In this document: positions 1-8,666 of the stretch, in pieces | Numbering within the stretch: the stretch's first letter is position 1 | Layout of the letters: each line of letters begins with the position of its first letter | Assembly: GCA_003353795.1 (NCBI GenBank) | Contig: PIVY01000009.1 | Location: forward strand, 1-53,472 | Source: a bacterium | GTDB lineage: Bacteria > Krumholzibacteriota > Krumholzibacteriia > LZORAL124-64-63 | DNA length: 53,472 nucleotides | Reading direction: 5' to 3' | Position numbers and translations under genes: made by a program | The notes under the pieces: model-generated | The model's input: the letters and a program-made list of their open reading frames with translations, nothing else | What the model was told of the DNA's origin: nothing | Database searches by the model: none

Positions 1-842
1 AGGTCGGTGCGATAGAACCAGTGGCGGCCGGTGAAGCCGACCGCCTCGGCGTCGAACTCGAGGATGGCGCGGCGGTAGCGCACCGGGTCGTCGCGCAGGG
101 GTTTCTCCACGGCGGCGAAGAGGCGCAGGCCGTCGGGCGTGCGCGCCAGGCCCTCGATACCGCCGCTGCCGGCGAGGTTGGAGAGCCGGTCGCGTTCCTC
201 GTCGGCGAGGCCGCGCAGGTCCGGATGGTCGGGCGAGCGGTAGATGTCGAGCCCGCGGGCATACTCGCGCAGCGGTGCGGGCACCGGCACGTCGATCGCC
301 GTCTGGCGCACGTGGCCTTCGAGGTCGATTTGCACCAGGAAGGGGCCGAACTCCTCGCCGATCCAGATGGTGCCGTCGTCGAGGCGGGCCATGGATTCGG
401 GGTCGAGGTCGGCGCCGTGGAGCTGCCCGGCGTCATTGGCAGCGGTGAGCGGGAAGCCCAGCCGACCCTCGGGGTCGGTGAGCGGCACGGCGATCACGCC
501 GTCCACGCTGCCGGCGTCGAGGTCGACGCGGAGCAGGAAGACGTGCAGCGGATAGTCGCCGCTGTTGGCGGCCGAACCGAATCCGTTGTCCTGAAGCGCG
601 CCCCAGGACAGGCCGCCGAGGTGCACCAGGGAGCTGAATCCCTGGACCGGTGGCGACGCGAAGGGCGTCTCGCGACCGTTGATCGGGCCTTCGAGCGCGG
701 TGCCTACCGGCGGACCTTCGACGAAGGTGTCGGCCGGGAGGACGGCGCGGGCGGTGAGGACGACCTTGTCGGTGGCGGGGTCGCCGCCGCAGCCGGCGAG
801 GGCCGCAGCCAACGTGATCGCCGTCAAGACCAGGGCCCTCAT
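1..842 (-). CDS. Esterase-like activity of phytase family lipoprotein, 3' part cut by window edge
   Basis: The frame is open from the ATG at 842 down to the window edge, so the C-terminus is missing. The first 18 residues form a lipoprotein signal ending in the lipobox L-A-G-C (residues 15-18), followed by GG, so the protein should be lipid-anchored outside the inner membrane. Downstream come GALQDNGFG and NSGDYPLHVF, then IWIGEEFGPFL and a stretch on GIEGLARTPDG. These are typical of the 'esterase-like activity of phytase' family (PF13449), a beta-propeller-like fold found in periplasmic phosphodiesterase or phytase-related proteins. The substrate cannot be told from sequence, and family members are often just labelled esterase-like. 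No clear Shine-Dalgarno is visible before the start. It is divergent from the next gene, with 80 bp between the two starts. Confidence 0.75.
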   Translation of the reverse strand, partial: MRALVLTAITLAAALAGCGGDPATDKVVLTARAVLPADTFVEGPPVGTALEGPINGRETPFASPPVQGFSSLVHLGGLSWGALQDNGFGSAANSGDYPLHVFLLRVDLDAGSVDGVIAVPLTDPEGRLGFPLTAANDAGQLHGADLDPESMARLDDGTIWIGEEFGPFLVQIDLEGHVRQTAIDVPVPAPLREYARGLDIYRSPDHPDLRGLADEERDRLSNLAGSGGIEGLARTPDGLRLFAAVEKPLRDDPVRYRRAILEFDAEAVGFTGRHWFYRTD

Positions 843-851
843 GACGGGAAT

Positions 852-881
852 TTGAGCGACATATCGAATTCGTGGTATCAT
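852..881 (+). promoter_or_regulatory. Predicted sigma70-type promoter for the beta-helix gene
   Basis: A -35 box TTGAGC (852-857) and a -10 box TATCAT (876-881) are separated by 18 bp and lie about 40 bp upstream of the chosen GTG start. The same -10 hexamer recurs at 46452. Prediction only. Confidence 0.4.
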
Positions 882-922
882 CTTGATCCTGCCCGTTGGT
901 TCATCGTTCTGGGGGTTTGGAT

Positions 923-1984
923 GTGGTTCACGCCGAGTTTCGATTCTGCGCCGTCTTCGCCCTACTGTTGACCGTTGCCGTCGCGGCCCACGCCCGCACC
1001 TGGCACGTCCCCGACGACGCACCCACCATCCAGGCCGGTATCGACTCGGCGCTGGTGGGCGACGTAGTCGAACTCGCCGCCGGAACCTACCACGAGATCG
1101 ACCTCCAGATGAAGCCCGGCATCACCTTGCGCGGCGGCGCCGGCGACGCGGACGCAGTGATCATCGACGGACAGAACAAGGGTCGGATCATGACCGTGAC
1201 CACCCTCGATGCCGTCGACCCCACGCGCATCGCCCACCTGACCTTCGCCCACGCCGACTCCGGCGCGCTGACTTGCCGGAGCGTCCACGACCTGACCATC
1301 GAGCACTGCATATTCCGGCAGAACGCATGCGGCTGGCAGGCAGCCGGAGGACTCTCTGTCTTCGGCGGCGGCACCGGGGTCGTCGTCCGCGATTGCTGGT
1401 TCGAGGAGAACAGCGGCGGCGGCGAAGGTGGCGCGATTCGTCTCCGGAACTTCGACACCATCAAGATCCAGCGCTGCGTGTTCCTCCGCAATCACGCCGA
1501 GGGCTGGGGGGCAGCCGTGGCCGTGGCCTACACCGGCGAACCCGGGTTGGTGCTGGACCAGTGCACCCTCGTCCACAATACCGGCTCCGGCCACGGGACC
1601 GGTGTGCTCAAGGTCGGCTGGGGAAACCTGGAGATGCGCCGCAGCATCATGGCCTTCAACGACCTCGTAGAGGTCACCTCGGGCCCGGATCACCTTGGCA
1701 TGGCCGCGGCCTACTGCAGCAATCTCTACGCCAACTGGGAGCCCGGCCTGGTCCTCGCCCCTCAGGGACGCGGCGAGCCCAATCTGCAAGTCGACCCCTG
1801 CTTCTGCGACCTCGACGCCGACGACCTTCATCTGTCCGCCGACTCGTGGTGTTTGCCCGGTGTAGGCCCCGCGGTCTGCCTGGAACGGATGGGTGCGCTG
1901 GGCGAGGGCTGTGCGGCCATGGGCTGCCAGGAATCGCCGGTTCACGAACGCAGCTGGAGTGCGGTGAAGGACCTGTTCCGCTAG
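923..1984 (+). CDS. Secreted right-handed beta-helix repeat protein
   Basis: The product is about 353 residues, starting at a GTG (923) that follows a GGGGG run at 911-915 with normal spacing. A TTG at 896 would add nine residues in front of the hydrophobic segment. An N-terminal signal peptide (hydrophobic FALLLTVAVAA, then HART) is followed by WHVPDDAPTIQAGID, the usual opening of pectate-lyase-like parallel beta-helix proteins. Short repeated rungs such as ITLRGG, IAHLTF and LTIEHCIFRQN follow. Such proteins are often polysaccharide-binding or polysaccharide-cleaving, but no catalytic motif can be named here. The C-terminal part holds several cysteines. The stop overlaps the stop of the convergent antiporter gene by 3 bp within the palindrome CTAG. 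Confidence 0.75.
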   Translation: MVHAEFRFCAVFALLLTVAVAAHARTWHVPDDAPTIQAGIDSALVGDVVELAAGTYHEIDLQMKPGITLRGGAGDADAVIIDGQNKGRIMTVTTLDAVDPTRIAHLTFAHADSGALTCRSVHDLTIEHCIFRQNACGWQAAGGLSVFGGGTGVVVRDCWFEENSGGGEGGAIRLRNFDTIKIQRCVFLRNHAEGWGAAVAVAYTGEPGLVLDQCTLVHNTGSGHGTGVLKVGWGNLEMRRSIMAFNDLVEVTSGPDHLGMAAAYCSNLYANWEPGLVLAPQGRGEPNLQVDPCFCDLDADDLHLSADSWCLPGVGPAVCLERMGALGEGCAAMGCQESPVHERSWSAVKDLFR

Positions 1985-3567
1985 GGCCGCGACCGCCACC
2001 GCGCCAGCACCACCAGCCCTGCCACGCCGAGCGTCAGCGACACCCATGCCGGCACTCCCAGCCCCGCCGGCACGAAGCCCACCGCGGCGGCTACCGTTGC
2101 CGCGATCAGCGCGTAGGGCAGCTGCGTGCGCACGTGATCGTGGGGCTCGATCTCGCAGGCGATGCTGGTGACGATGGTGGTGTCGGAGAAGGGGGAGCAG
2201 TGGTCGCCGAACACGGCGCCGCTGAACACGGCGGCCACCACCACGTCGAGCAGGCTCAGGTCGGCGCCGGCCGCAGCGGCCGCGGGAACCATCAGCGGGA
2301 ACAGCAATCCCATGGTGCCCCACGACGTGCCGGTGGCGAAGGACACCAGCGCCCCGGTGACGAAGGTGGCCACCGGCAGTAGCCACACGGCGCCCGCTTG
2401 CATCGCCAGGCCGGCGAGCAGGTCGGCCGTGCCCAGGTCGGCCACCACGCTGCCCAGAATCCAGGCGGCCACCAGGATGAACACCGGCGCGATCATGGCC
2501 CGCAGGCCGCGGCCGAACGCTGCGGCGGCATCGGTCCGGCGTCCGTCGGCGCGAGGCGGGAAGAGCAATGTCGCGGCCAGCGTCGCCACCAGGCCCGCCA
2601 CCACCATGGCCAGGGGCCCGGCGTCTGATCCGAACGCGGCCACGACGCGATCGCGGCTCAACGGGAAGATGGGGCCGCTGGTTCCCAGCACCACGAAGCC
2701 CACCACGAAGGCTGCCAGCAGCACGCCCAGCGGCACCAGCGCCGACGCGGCCTTGCCGCTGATCCTTTCGGTGCCGGCGTCGGCGTCGATCTCGCGCCGC
2801 GCCGCCCTGGCCGCGGTCTCGAAGCCTCGCATCGCTCCCGGCTCGAATCGCCACCACGAGGCCAGCCCGACCAGCACCAGGGTGAACCAACAATGGAAGT
2901 TGTAGGGCAGCGATCGCAGGAACACCGCGTAAGGGTTCACCTCGTGACCTGCGGTCGCGAACGCCGACTCGATCATGGACAGCTGAAAGGCGATCCACGT
3001 CGACACCAATGCCACGCAGGCCACGGCCGACGAGGTCGAGTCGACGATGTAGCCCAGCTTCACCCGCGACACGCCGCAGCGGTCGGCCAGACGACGGCCC
3101 ACGCGGCCCACCATCATGCTGTTGGCGAGGCCGTCGAAGAAGCAGAGGAGGCCCAGGCCGACGGCGGCGAGCTGGAAGCGGCGACCGGCGTCGCGGCCGG
3201 GAGGAGCCAGGCGGCGCAGCAGGGTGGCGAAGCCGCCGCCGGCGTCGAGCACGGCGGCGAAACCACCGAGGATGAGCGTGAAGGCCACGGCGCCGGTCTT
3301 CCAGGGGCTGGTGAGGTTGGGGGCGAGGTGGTCGGCGAAGAGGGCGAGGTAGGCTCGCCAGGGATCGCCACCGGCCAGCAGGATTGCGCCGGCGAAGGCG
3401 CCGATGAGCAGGCCGACCAGAGCGCGCCGCGTGAGCAGGATCACGGCCAGCGCGACCACGGGCGGCCAGAGCCCGCGTACGGCGACGTCGCTGGCGGCGA
3501 AGAATGCTGTGCCGGCGATCAATCCGAGACCGACCATGCCCGTGGTGCGGTTCACGATGCCTCGCAC
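1981..3567 (-). CDS. NhaC-family Na+/H+ (or Na+/organic solute) antiporter
   Basis: This 528-residue membrane protein has about ten to twelve hydrophobic segments. Two signatures of the NhaC superfamily (PF03553) are clear: ATGTSWGTMGLLFPLM around residues 411-426 and FSGAVFGDHCSPFSDTTI around 448-465. NhaC relatives exchange Na+ or H+ against Na+, arginine/ornithine, malate/lactate or methionine, so the substrate is open. Translation starts at GTG 3567 or at an internal ATG eleven codons later. The GTG start overlaps the end of the aminotransferase gene by 16 bp, so the two are almost certainly cotranscribed and translationally coupled. That pairing favours transport of an amino acid, amine or keto acid handled by the aminotransferase; this is inference. 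Confidence 0.85.
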   Translation of the reverse strand: MRGIVNRTTGMVGLGLIAGTAFFAASDVAVRGLWPPVVALAVILLTRRALVGLLIGAFAGAILLAGGDPWRAYLALFADHLAPNLTSPWKTGAVAFTLILGGFAAVLDAGGGFATLLRRLAPPGRDAGRRFQLAAVGLGLLCFFDGLANSMMVGRVGRRLADRCGVSRVKLGYIVDSTSSAVACVALVSTWIAFQLSMIESAFATAGHEVNPYAVFLRSLPYNFHCWFTLVLVGLASWWRFEPGAMRGFETAARAARREIDADAGTERISGKAASALVPLGVLLAAFVVGFVVLGTSGPIFPLSRDRVVAAFGSDAGPLAMVVAGLVATLAATLLFPPRADGRRTDAAAAFGRGLRAMIAPVFILVAAWILGSVVADLGTADLLAGLAMQAGAVWLLPVATFVTGALVSFATGTSWGTMGLLFPLMVPAAAAAGADLSLLDVVVAAVFSGAVFGDHCSPFSDTTIVTSIACEIEPHDHVRTQLPYALIAATVAAAVGFVPAGLGVPAWVSLTLGVAGLVVLARWRSRP

Positions 3568-4724
3568 TCGGCCAGGGTGTCGTCCAGCGCCACGACCAGT
3601 CCCTCGAGATCATCGCGATCGATGGTCAGCGGTGGGTAGATTCGCAGCAGGTTGGCCACCGGTTTGAATCCGCACAGGTAGCCCCGCGCCACGAGGCTCG
3701 CGTAAATCCGGTCCTGGGTTTCGCGACCCACGCCCTCGGCGAACTCGAGCCCGATCATGAGGCCGCGGCCACGCACCTCGCCCAGCGTGGAGTACCGATT
3801 CACGAGCCCGCCGAGTTGCGCCAGCAACCACACTCCGGAGGCGCGACTGCGCGCGAGAAGGTCCTCCTCGCGGATCGTGTCGATCACTGCGGCCGCCACC
3901 GCCGCTGCAACCGGGTCGTTCTGGTGGGACTGGGCGTAGTGGAATCCGCCCACGCGTACGGCCGCGCCCACGGCGGCAGTCATGGCGACCGCACTCACGG
4001 GATAGCCGTTGCCCAGGCCCTTGCCGAGGGCGACCAGGTCGGGCTCGAGGCCGTAGTGTTCGCCGCCCAGCCAGGTGCCGGTACGACCCATGCCGGTGGT
4101 GACCTCGTCGACGGCGATCAGTCCGCCGGCCGTGCGCACGCGCTCGGCGATCTCGGTCACCAGCGCACGCGGGGGCAGCTTCACGAGCCCGCCGGAGGTG
4201 CCGGGCTCGAAGACGAACGAGGCGATGCGGTCCCAGGGTAGCGTGTCGAGGTCGCACGCCGCGCCGTCGGCGGTCCAGGGAACGCGCACCCAGTCCTCGC
4301 CCATGGGCGTGCCGGCGGTGCCGTAGGCCGCGAGGTAGGCGTGGTCGAGGGTGAGCTGGAGCGGTCGGCCGGTGATGTGGTGGGCCATCTTCACGGCCAG
4401 TTCAACAGCCTCGCTACCCGAACTCAGGAGCACGCACTGGCCGCCCTGCATGCCGGCGATCTCCAGGATCGCGGCGGCGTCGGCGTCGAGCCCCGGACAG
4501 CTGAAGCGGTAGCCCACGTGGGACGTGCGGGCGAAGCGGTCGGCGATGACGGCGGCGATGCGCGGGTGGTTGTGGCCGACCGCGGCGCACCAGACGCCCG
4601 CTTCGAGGTCCACGAAACGGCGTCCCTCGGAATCGTACAGCTCGCAGCCCTGCGCGCGGACGATGTCGGGCAGCACCAGGTCGTAACCTGAGATGCGAAG
4701 GACGGGCCCCGTGAGATCGGTCAT
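3552..4724 (-). CDS. Class III PLP-dependent aminotransferase
   Basis: This 390-residue protein aligns by motif with fold-type I, class III aminotransferases (4-aminobutyrate, acetylornithine and omega-amino acid transaminases). SSGSEAVELAVKMA (residues 101-114) is the cofactor phosphate loop. IAVDEVTTGMGRTG (203-216) carries the pyridine-nitrogen aspartate D206, and LVALGKGLGNGYP (230-242) carries the Schiff-base lysine K235. The N-terminal DSEGRRFVDLEAGVWCAAVGHNHP region is standard. It is slightly short for the family but complete. It acts in the cytosol, moving an amino group from a terminal or alpha amine to a keto acid; the exact substrate cannot be read from sequence. Its stop codon lies inside the following NhaC-type gene, implying one transcript. 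Confidence 0.88.
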   Translation of the reverse strand: MTDLTGPVLRISGYDLVLPDIVRAQGCELYDSEGRRFVDLEAGVWCAAVGHNHPRIAAVIADRFARTSHVGYRFSCPGLDADAAAILEIAGMQGGQCVLLSSGSEAVELAVKMAHHITGRPLQLTLDHAYLAAYGTAGTPMGEDWVRVPWTADGAACDLDTLPWDRIASFVFEPGTSGGLVKLPPRALVTEIAERVRTAGGLIAVDEVTTGMGRTGTWLGGEHYGLEPDLVALGKGLGNGYPVSAVAMTAAVGAAVRVGGFHYAQSHQNDPVAAAVAAAVIDTIREEDLLARSRASGVWLLAQLGGLVNRYSTLGEVRGRGLMIGLEFAEGVGRETQDRIYASLVARGYLCGFKPVANLLRIYPPLTIDRDDLEGLVVALDDTLAECEAS

Positions 4725-4803
4725 GGATGAACGCCTCCCAGATTGGTCGGTCCGCCGGTGCGGGATGCGACCAACATGACAGACACGCCTCGGGGAATCC
4801 AGA

Positions 4804-5730
4804 TCAGACCGGCCGCATCACCATCCGCAGGGCGATGCTCACGTCGTCGTAGACGATGTGCATGCCCAGGTGGGCGAAGAATCGGGCCGAGCCGTAGATC
4901 AAGCCCCAATCGGTGCGGTCGAGGTCGAAGTGGGCTTCCACGGCCCGGGCATCGTCCTTCAGATGGCTCACGGTGGCGTCGAATTCCAGGGGCGCACGCA
5001 CGCCGCGGAGTTCGAGATGACCGGCCACCCGGTGGGTGGCGGTGGTGGTGGCGGCCCCGGCGATGGGCTCGATGGTGTCTATGGTGAACACCACGTCCGG
5101 AAACCTGTCGGCAAAGATGAAGTCCTCCGACAGGAGATGACCGATGAGACCCTGCTGGTGTTCGCTGCCCTCGAGGTCGAAGTTCCGCAGGGTCTTCGGG
5201 TCCACCGTGAAGTGGCCGCCGACCTTGCCGTTCTCGATGGCGACCACGCCCTCGGTGACGTCCACGGCACCGTCATGGAAACCGTTGGGATTGCGGCCCA
5301 CCCAGCGCAGCCAGCTATCCTCGGTGACCATTCGCCACGACCGATCGGTGAGGACCGGCGGCCCGGGCGACGGTAGGGGTTCCTCGTCGGCGCCGTCGAT
5401 GGGCAGTCCCGCGGCGTGCCAGGCGGCGAGGCCACCCTCGAGGATGCGCACGTCGGTAAAGCCGGCGGCCGCCAGCTTGGCGGCTGCGGCCGCGGCCTCT
5501 TGGGTGGCGTCGCTGGATCCGTAGACCACCAGGGCGGTATCCCGGTCTGCGGCCAGTTCCTCGACCTTGCCGCCGAACGCGACCTCGTAGACGCAGGCGT
5601 TGTGGGCGCCGGCGAGGCGGTGGGCTTCCCAGCTCGACGGCACCAGGACGTCGATCACCAGGGGAGGCTGATCGCCGTTCAGGGCGGCATTCAGGTCGGC
5701 GGCGGAGATCGTGCGCAGAGTGTCGGACAT
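4804..5730 (-). CDS. Rhodanese-like domain fused to YceI-like domain; rhodanese cysteine missing
   Basis: This is a 308-residue two-domain protein without a signal peptide. Residues 1-113 form a rhodanese domain: the start (TISAADLNAAL, VIDVL), the end (RILEGGLAAWHAAGLP) and the overall length fit. The active-site loop reads LVVYGSSDATQEAA, however, so the expected catalytic cysteine is glycine (residue 71). The domain should not transfer sulfur by the usual persulfide mechanism. Residues about 130-308 match the YceI lipocalin-like family, which binds isoprenoid or other hydrophobic ligands (GRNPNGFHDGAVDVTEG, HLLSEDFIFADRFPDVVF). YceI proteins are usually exported, so a cytosolic fusion is unusual. 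It sits alone between the aminotransferase pair and a secreted propeller on the same strand. The function is not known. Confidence 0.85.
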   Translation of the reverse strand: MSDTLRTISAADLNAALNGDQPPLVIDVLVPSSWEAHRLAGAHNACVYEVAFGGKVEELAADRDTALVVYGSSDATQEAAAAAAKLAAAGFTDVRILEGGLAAWHAAGLPIDGADEEPLPSPGPPVLTDRSWRMVTEDSWLRWVGRNPNGFHDGAVDVTEGVVAIENGKVGGHFTVDPKTLRNFDLEGSEHQQGLIGHLLSEDFIFADRFPDVVFTIDTIEPIAGAATTTATHRVAGHLELRGVRAPLEFDATVSHLKDDARAVEAHFDLDRTDWGLIYGSARFFAHLGMHIVYDDVSIALRMVMRPV

Positions 5731-5732
5731 GG

Positions 5733-6998
5733 CTAGCCTCCAGTGCGGTTCGAATTGCCGGCCTCGGTGATGGCGCCGTCCACGGGCGACACCGAGTACG
5801 TGATCACCGATACCGGCTCGGGGTCGGCGCTGTCGTCACCACTGCCGAAGCTCGACATGACGGCCGCGAGCAGGTCAGTCACGAGGTAGAGGCGGTCGCC
5901 GCTGAAAAAGATGCCGTCCTCGACGGCGTTGGCCTCGAGGTCGAGATGGATGCGCTGCACGAACCGGCCCTCGGGATCGTAGACGTCGTAGCTGGTGAAG
6001 CGGTCCTCGGGGGCGCGCCACTGGTCCTGGGCGTTCTGAACCCAGAGCGTGCCGTCCTCGCGGAAGAACAGCTGGCTGATGGTCTGATGCACGGGCTGCA
6101 CCTTGAACGTGGAGCCGCGGTTCCAGCTAGTGATGCGATCGTAGATGGTCTGGAACATGGCCGATTCGTCACCGGTGCGCTTGACGGCCTCGAAATCGGG
6201 GCGCTCGATGATGCGGTCGAGGGAGCCGTCGGCGTTCCAGACGTGGATGCGGTAGTCGGCGAAGGAGAGGGCGGCGGCCACGCGGCCGTCGGGAGCCACG
6301 GTCCAGCGACGCTGGAAGTCGGTGAACAGCTCTTCCTTGAACTCCCAGTTGCCGAACTGCTGCGGCCGCTTGGTCTCGTGGAAGCTGGCCAGCTCGGTGC
6401 CGTCCATGGCGAAGGTCTTGAGGTACGCACGCTGGAACTGCTCGCCGTCCTCCTGCAGCCAGGCGGCGCCCGAGAGAATGAGACCGCCCTCGGTGACCAT
6501 GCCGCGCGAGGCCGACTGGAAGCTGCCGCCGTCGGTGAGCGGCAGGGAGAAGCTGTCGCCCGGCGTTCCGTCGGGGTGCAGGAGCACGATCTTGCCGGGC
6601 CAGAACTGGGTCACGCCGATCTGGCCGTTGGGCATCCAGAACATGTCGCCGCCGTTGCGGAACTCGCCGGGGCCTTCGCCCTCGCGGCCGATGGTGCTGA
6701 GCCACTCGCCGTCGGCGGCGATGACCTGAATCTCGGAGAGCTGGCCGTCGAGGATGTAGACCGTGTTCTGGTCGTCGGTGATCAGCTCGCTGACCACGCC
6801 GATGAGCATCTCGCCCTCGCCGCCCACGCGCCACAGTTCCTCGGTCTCGAGGGTAGCCTCGCCGGCGGCGGGGTTCTCGGTGTTGACGACGCGGAGGCCG
6901 TCGGGATCGTCGACCATCTTGCCGTCCCACTGGGCGAGGGCGGGTAGGGCCAGGAGACCCGTCAGCAGGGTCATGAGGGCGAGTTTCTGCAGAGACAT
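5733..6998 (-). CDS. Secreted six-bladed beta-propeller (NHL-like) protein
   Basis: The 421-residue protein has a clear Sec signal peptide ending LPALAQ near residue 22. The body has repeated propeller-strand patterns: VYILDGQLSEIQVIAADG, STIGREGEGPGEFRNGG (typical of the 6-bladed propeller family PF17170), IGVTQFWPGKIVLLHPDG, AALSFADYRIHVWNADG and YDVYDPEGRFVQRIHLD. Such proteins sit in the periplasm or outside and usually serve as scaffolds or binding surfaces; no catalytic residues stand out. The start ATG is preceded by AAAGGTGA. The stop lies 2 bp before the start of the rhodanese-YceI gene on the same strand, so the two are likely cotranscribed. Confidence 0.78.
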   Translation of the reverse strand: MSLQKLALMTLLTGLLALPALAQWDGKMVDDPDGLRVVNTENPAAGEATLETEELWRVGGEGEMLIGVVSELITDDQNTVYILDGQLSEIQVIAADGEWLSTIGREGEGPGEFRNGGDMFWMPNGQIGVTQFWPGKIVLLHPDGTPGDSFSLPLTDGGSFQSASRGMVTEGGLILSGAAWLQEDGEQFQRAYLKTFAMDGTELASFHETKRPQQFGNWEFKEELFTDFQRRWTVAPDGRVAAALSFADYRIHVWNADGSLDRIIERPDFEAVKRTGDESAMFQTIYDRITSWNRGSTFKVQPVHQTISQLFFREDGTLWVQNAQDQWRAPEDRFTSYDVYDPEGRFVQRIHLDLEANAVEDGIFFSGDRLYLVTDLLAAVMSSFGSGDDSADPEPVSVITYSVSPVDGAITEAGNSNRTGG

Positions 6999-7268
6999 GG
7001 TCAGTCACCTTTCGGAGCCACGCGATTTGGGGGAAGCATGGGCGTAAATAATTACTCATATGGTCGTGATTATCGGGAATTCGTCAAGTTGGAGGCGGGA
7101 TCCCGGTAGGTTTCGTTCGTTCGGGGCCGGGCGGGGGGCATGGCCGGAGACCGCCGATCTCCGGCTTGTATCGCCCCGTTCCAGCCCATAGGATGGTGCG
7201 AGATTCCCCCGCCACACCAGGATTGGCAAACCTCACGGATTCCATTGCTACGTCGCGTTCGGAACTTC

Positions 7269-8651
7269 ATGGCTCAAATGCCTCTCTGGCCGGTCCTGGC
7301 ACTGAGCCTGGTTCTCTGCGTCCTGATGCTTCGCGGCGGCCAGATCTGGTCGAACGACGCGACTGTCTACCTCGGCCAGGCACGGGCGGTGGTGGAGAGC
7401 AATATCGATCAGTACATCGCCGACGTGGCGTTCGGGGTCCAATACACGGTGAAGAACAATCCGGTGGTGGTCTACGGATGGGGTCTGCCGCTGATCCTGG
7501 CGCCGATCTATGCTGCCGTCGGACTCCACTGGATGGGATTCAAGGTCCTGATGATCGCGTTCCTCGTCGCCGGAGGCGCGGTCTGCCATCGGGTCCTCGC
7601 CCGCGGCGGTCGCCGGACCGAAGCGACCGGAGCCGTCGCGCTGCTGCTATTGAGTCCACTCATGACCGGCTTCACCAACCAGATCCTGTCGGACCTGCCG
7701 TTCCTGTTCTTTTTCTACCTGGGGTTGCTCCTGTTCCGGCGCTGGAAGGACAGCGGGGCCGGCATCGGCGGCGGCATCTTGCTGGGGCTGGTCGTCTGGT
7801 ACAGCTACTGGGTCCGGCCCAATGGGGTCCTGCTCCTGGCGCCGGTGGGGATGCTCGTGCTGGCGGCGATGATCCGGCGCGACTGGCGCGGCGCACTTCG
7901 TCTGAGCGTGCCGGCGGTTACCAGCCTGGTATGCGCCATGGCGGCGAATGCGTGGCTGCCCACCAGCCGGTCGGACGCGTTCGTGATCGGCAGCATCGGT
8001 CTCGATATCGTATGGGAGAATGTCAGGTACTACCTGTGGGAGGGAGGGGAGTTCTACCGCAGGAGCATGGGCCGGTTCCTGTTCTGGGTCAGTCTGGTTC
8101 CGGCGATCATCGGTCTGATCGACGACAGACGGAAGTCCTGGGATCTGGCGCTCGTGACGTTCCTCACGCTCGGGCTCTACGCCGTGTGGCCCGCCGTCCA
8201 GGGATTGCGGTTCCTGTTTCCGGTGCTGCCCATTTACGGATACTACGTCTTCGTGGGATTCGCCCGGCTGGCTCGACGGCGCCCCGCGCTGGGCTGGCTG
8301 TCGCCGCTTTTCCTGGCGGTCGTGCTGACGCACTGGACCGGCGTGTATCTTTACGAGATTCCCAACCGTTACTGGTTCTCGGAGGAGAAGGTCGCCCCGG
8401 GGTCGGAATCGCCCGCGGCGCTCGAACTCTGGGCATTCCTTCGCACCACCGAGCCCGATGCGGTGATCGCGTTCCGCCGGGCGTCCGCCCCGTATCTCTA
8501 CGCCGAACGGCGCACCATCGGCTACAAGGATGATCCACCGCATGCCATGGCCGACTACGTCGTGTGGTGGAAGGGTGAGCAGGCGCTGCTCGTGGAGGGG
8601 GAGCCGGTGTTCGAGAACGAGTGGTTCCAGGTGATCCGGGCCAACGACTGA
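7269..8651 (+). CDS. GT-C fold integral membrane glycosyltransferase (ArnT/PMT-like, GT39-type)
   Basis: About 460 residues if the ATG at 7269 is used. The frame is open back to an ATG at 7140, but that extension is polar, proline-rich and lies in the likely promoter region. A TTG at 7245 is also possible and would add a basic N-terminus. Roughly eleven hydrophobic segments follow a short N-terminus. The first extracytoplasmic loop (WSNDATVYLGQARAVVES) carries the acidic residue expected of polyprenyl-phosphate-sugar-dependent transferases of the PMT/ArnT clan. The soluble C-terminal part is short. It probably moves a sugar from a lipid carrier onto an exported glycan or protein. It ends 15 bp from the convergent FAD oxidoreductase and fits the surface-glycan block that follows. 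Confidence 0.7.
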   Translation: MAQMPLWPVLALSLVLCVLMLRGGQIWSNDATVYLGQARAVVESNIDQYIADVAFGVQYTVKNNPVVVYGWGLPLILAPIYAAVGLHWMGFKVLMIAFLVAGGAVCHRVLARGGRRTEATGAVALLLLSPLMTGFTNQILSDLPFLFFFYLGLLLFRRWKDSGAGIGGGILLGLVVWYSYWVRPNGVLLLAPVGMLVLAAMIRRDWRGALRLSVPAVTSLVCAMAANAWLPTSRSDAFVIGSIGLDIVWENVRYYLWEGGEFYRRSMGRFLFWVSLVPAIIGLIDDRRKSWDLALVTFLTLGLYAVWPAVQGLRFLFPVLPIYGYYVFVGFARLARRRPALGWLSPLFLAVVLTHWTGVYLYEIPNRYWFSEEKVAPGSESPAALELWAFLRTTEPDAVIAFRRASAPYLYAERRTIGYKDDPPHAMADYVVWWKGEQALLVEGEPVFENEWFQVIRAND

Positions 8652-8666
8652 CCCGTTGCCGAGCGC

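Noticed and set aside
962-3613. Long minus-strand open frame of about 880 codons opposite the beta-helix gene and out of frame with the antiporter
   Set aside because: Arg/Pro/Gly/His-rich translation typical of high-GC shadow frames; no family motif; overlaps two clear genes.
7041-7087. Promoter for the secreted propeller gene on the minus strand (TTGACG at 7082-7087)
   Set aside because: The -35-like hexamer is good but no -10 hexamer lies at 16-18 bp.
7070-7270. Small minus-strand open frame upstream of the glycosyltransferase gene
   Set aside because: No RBS, no conservation, and lies in the shared upstream region.
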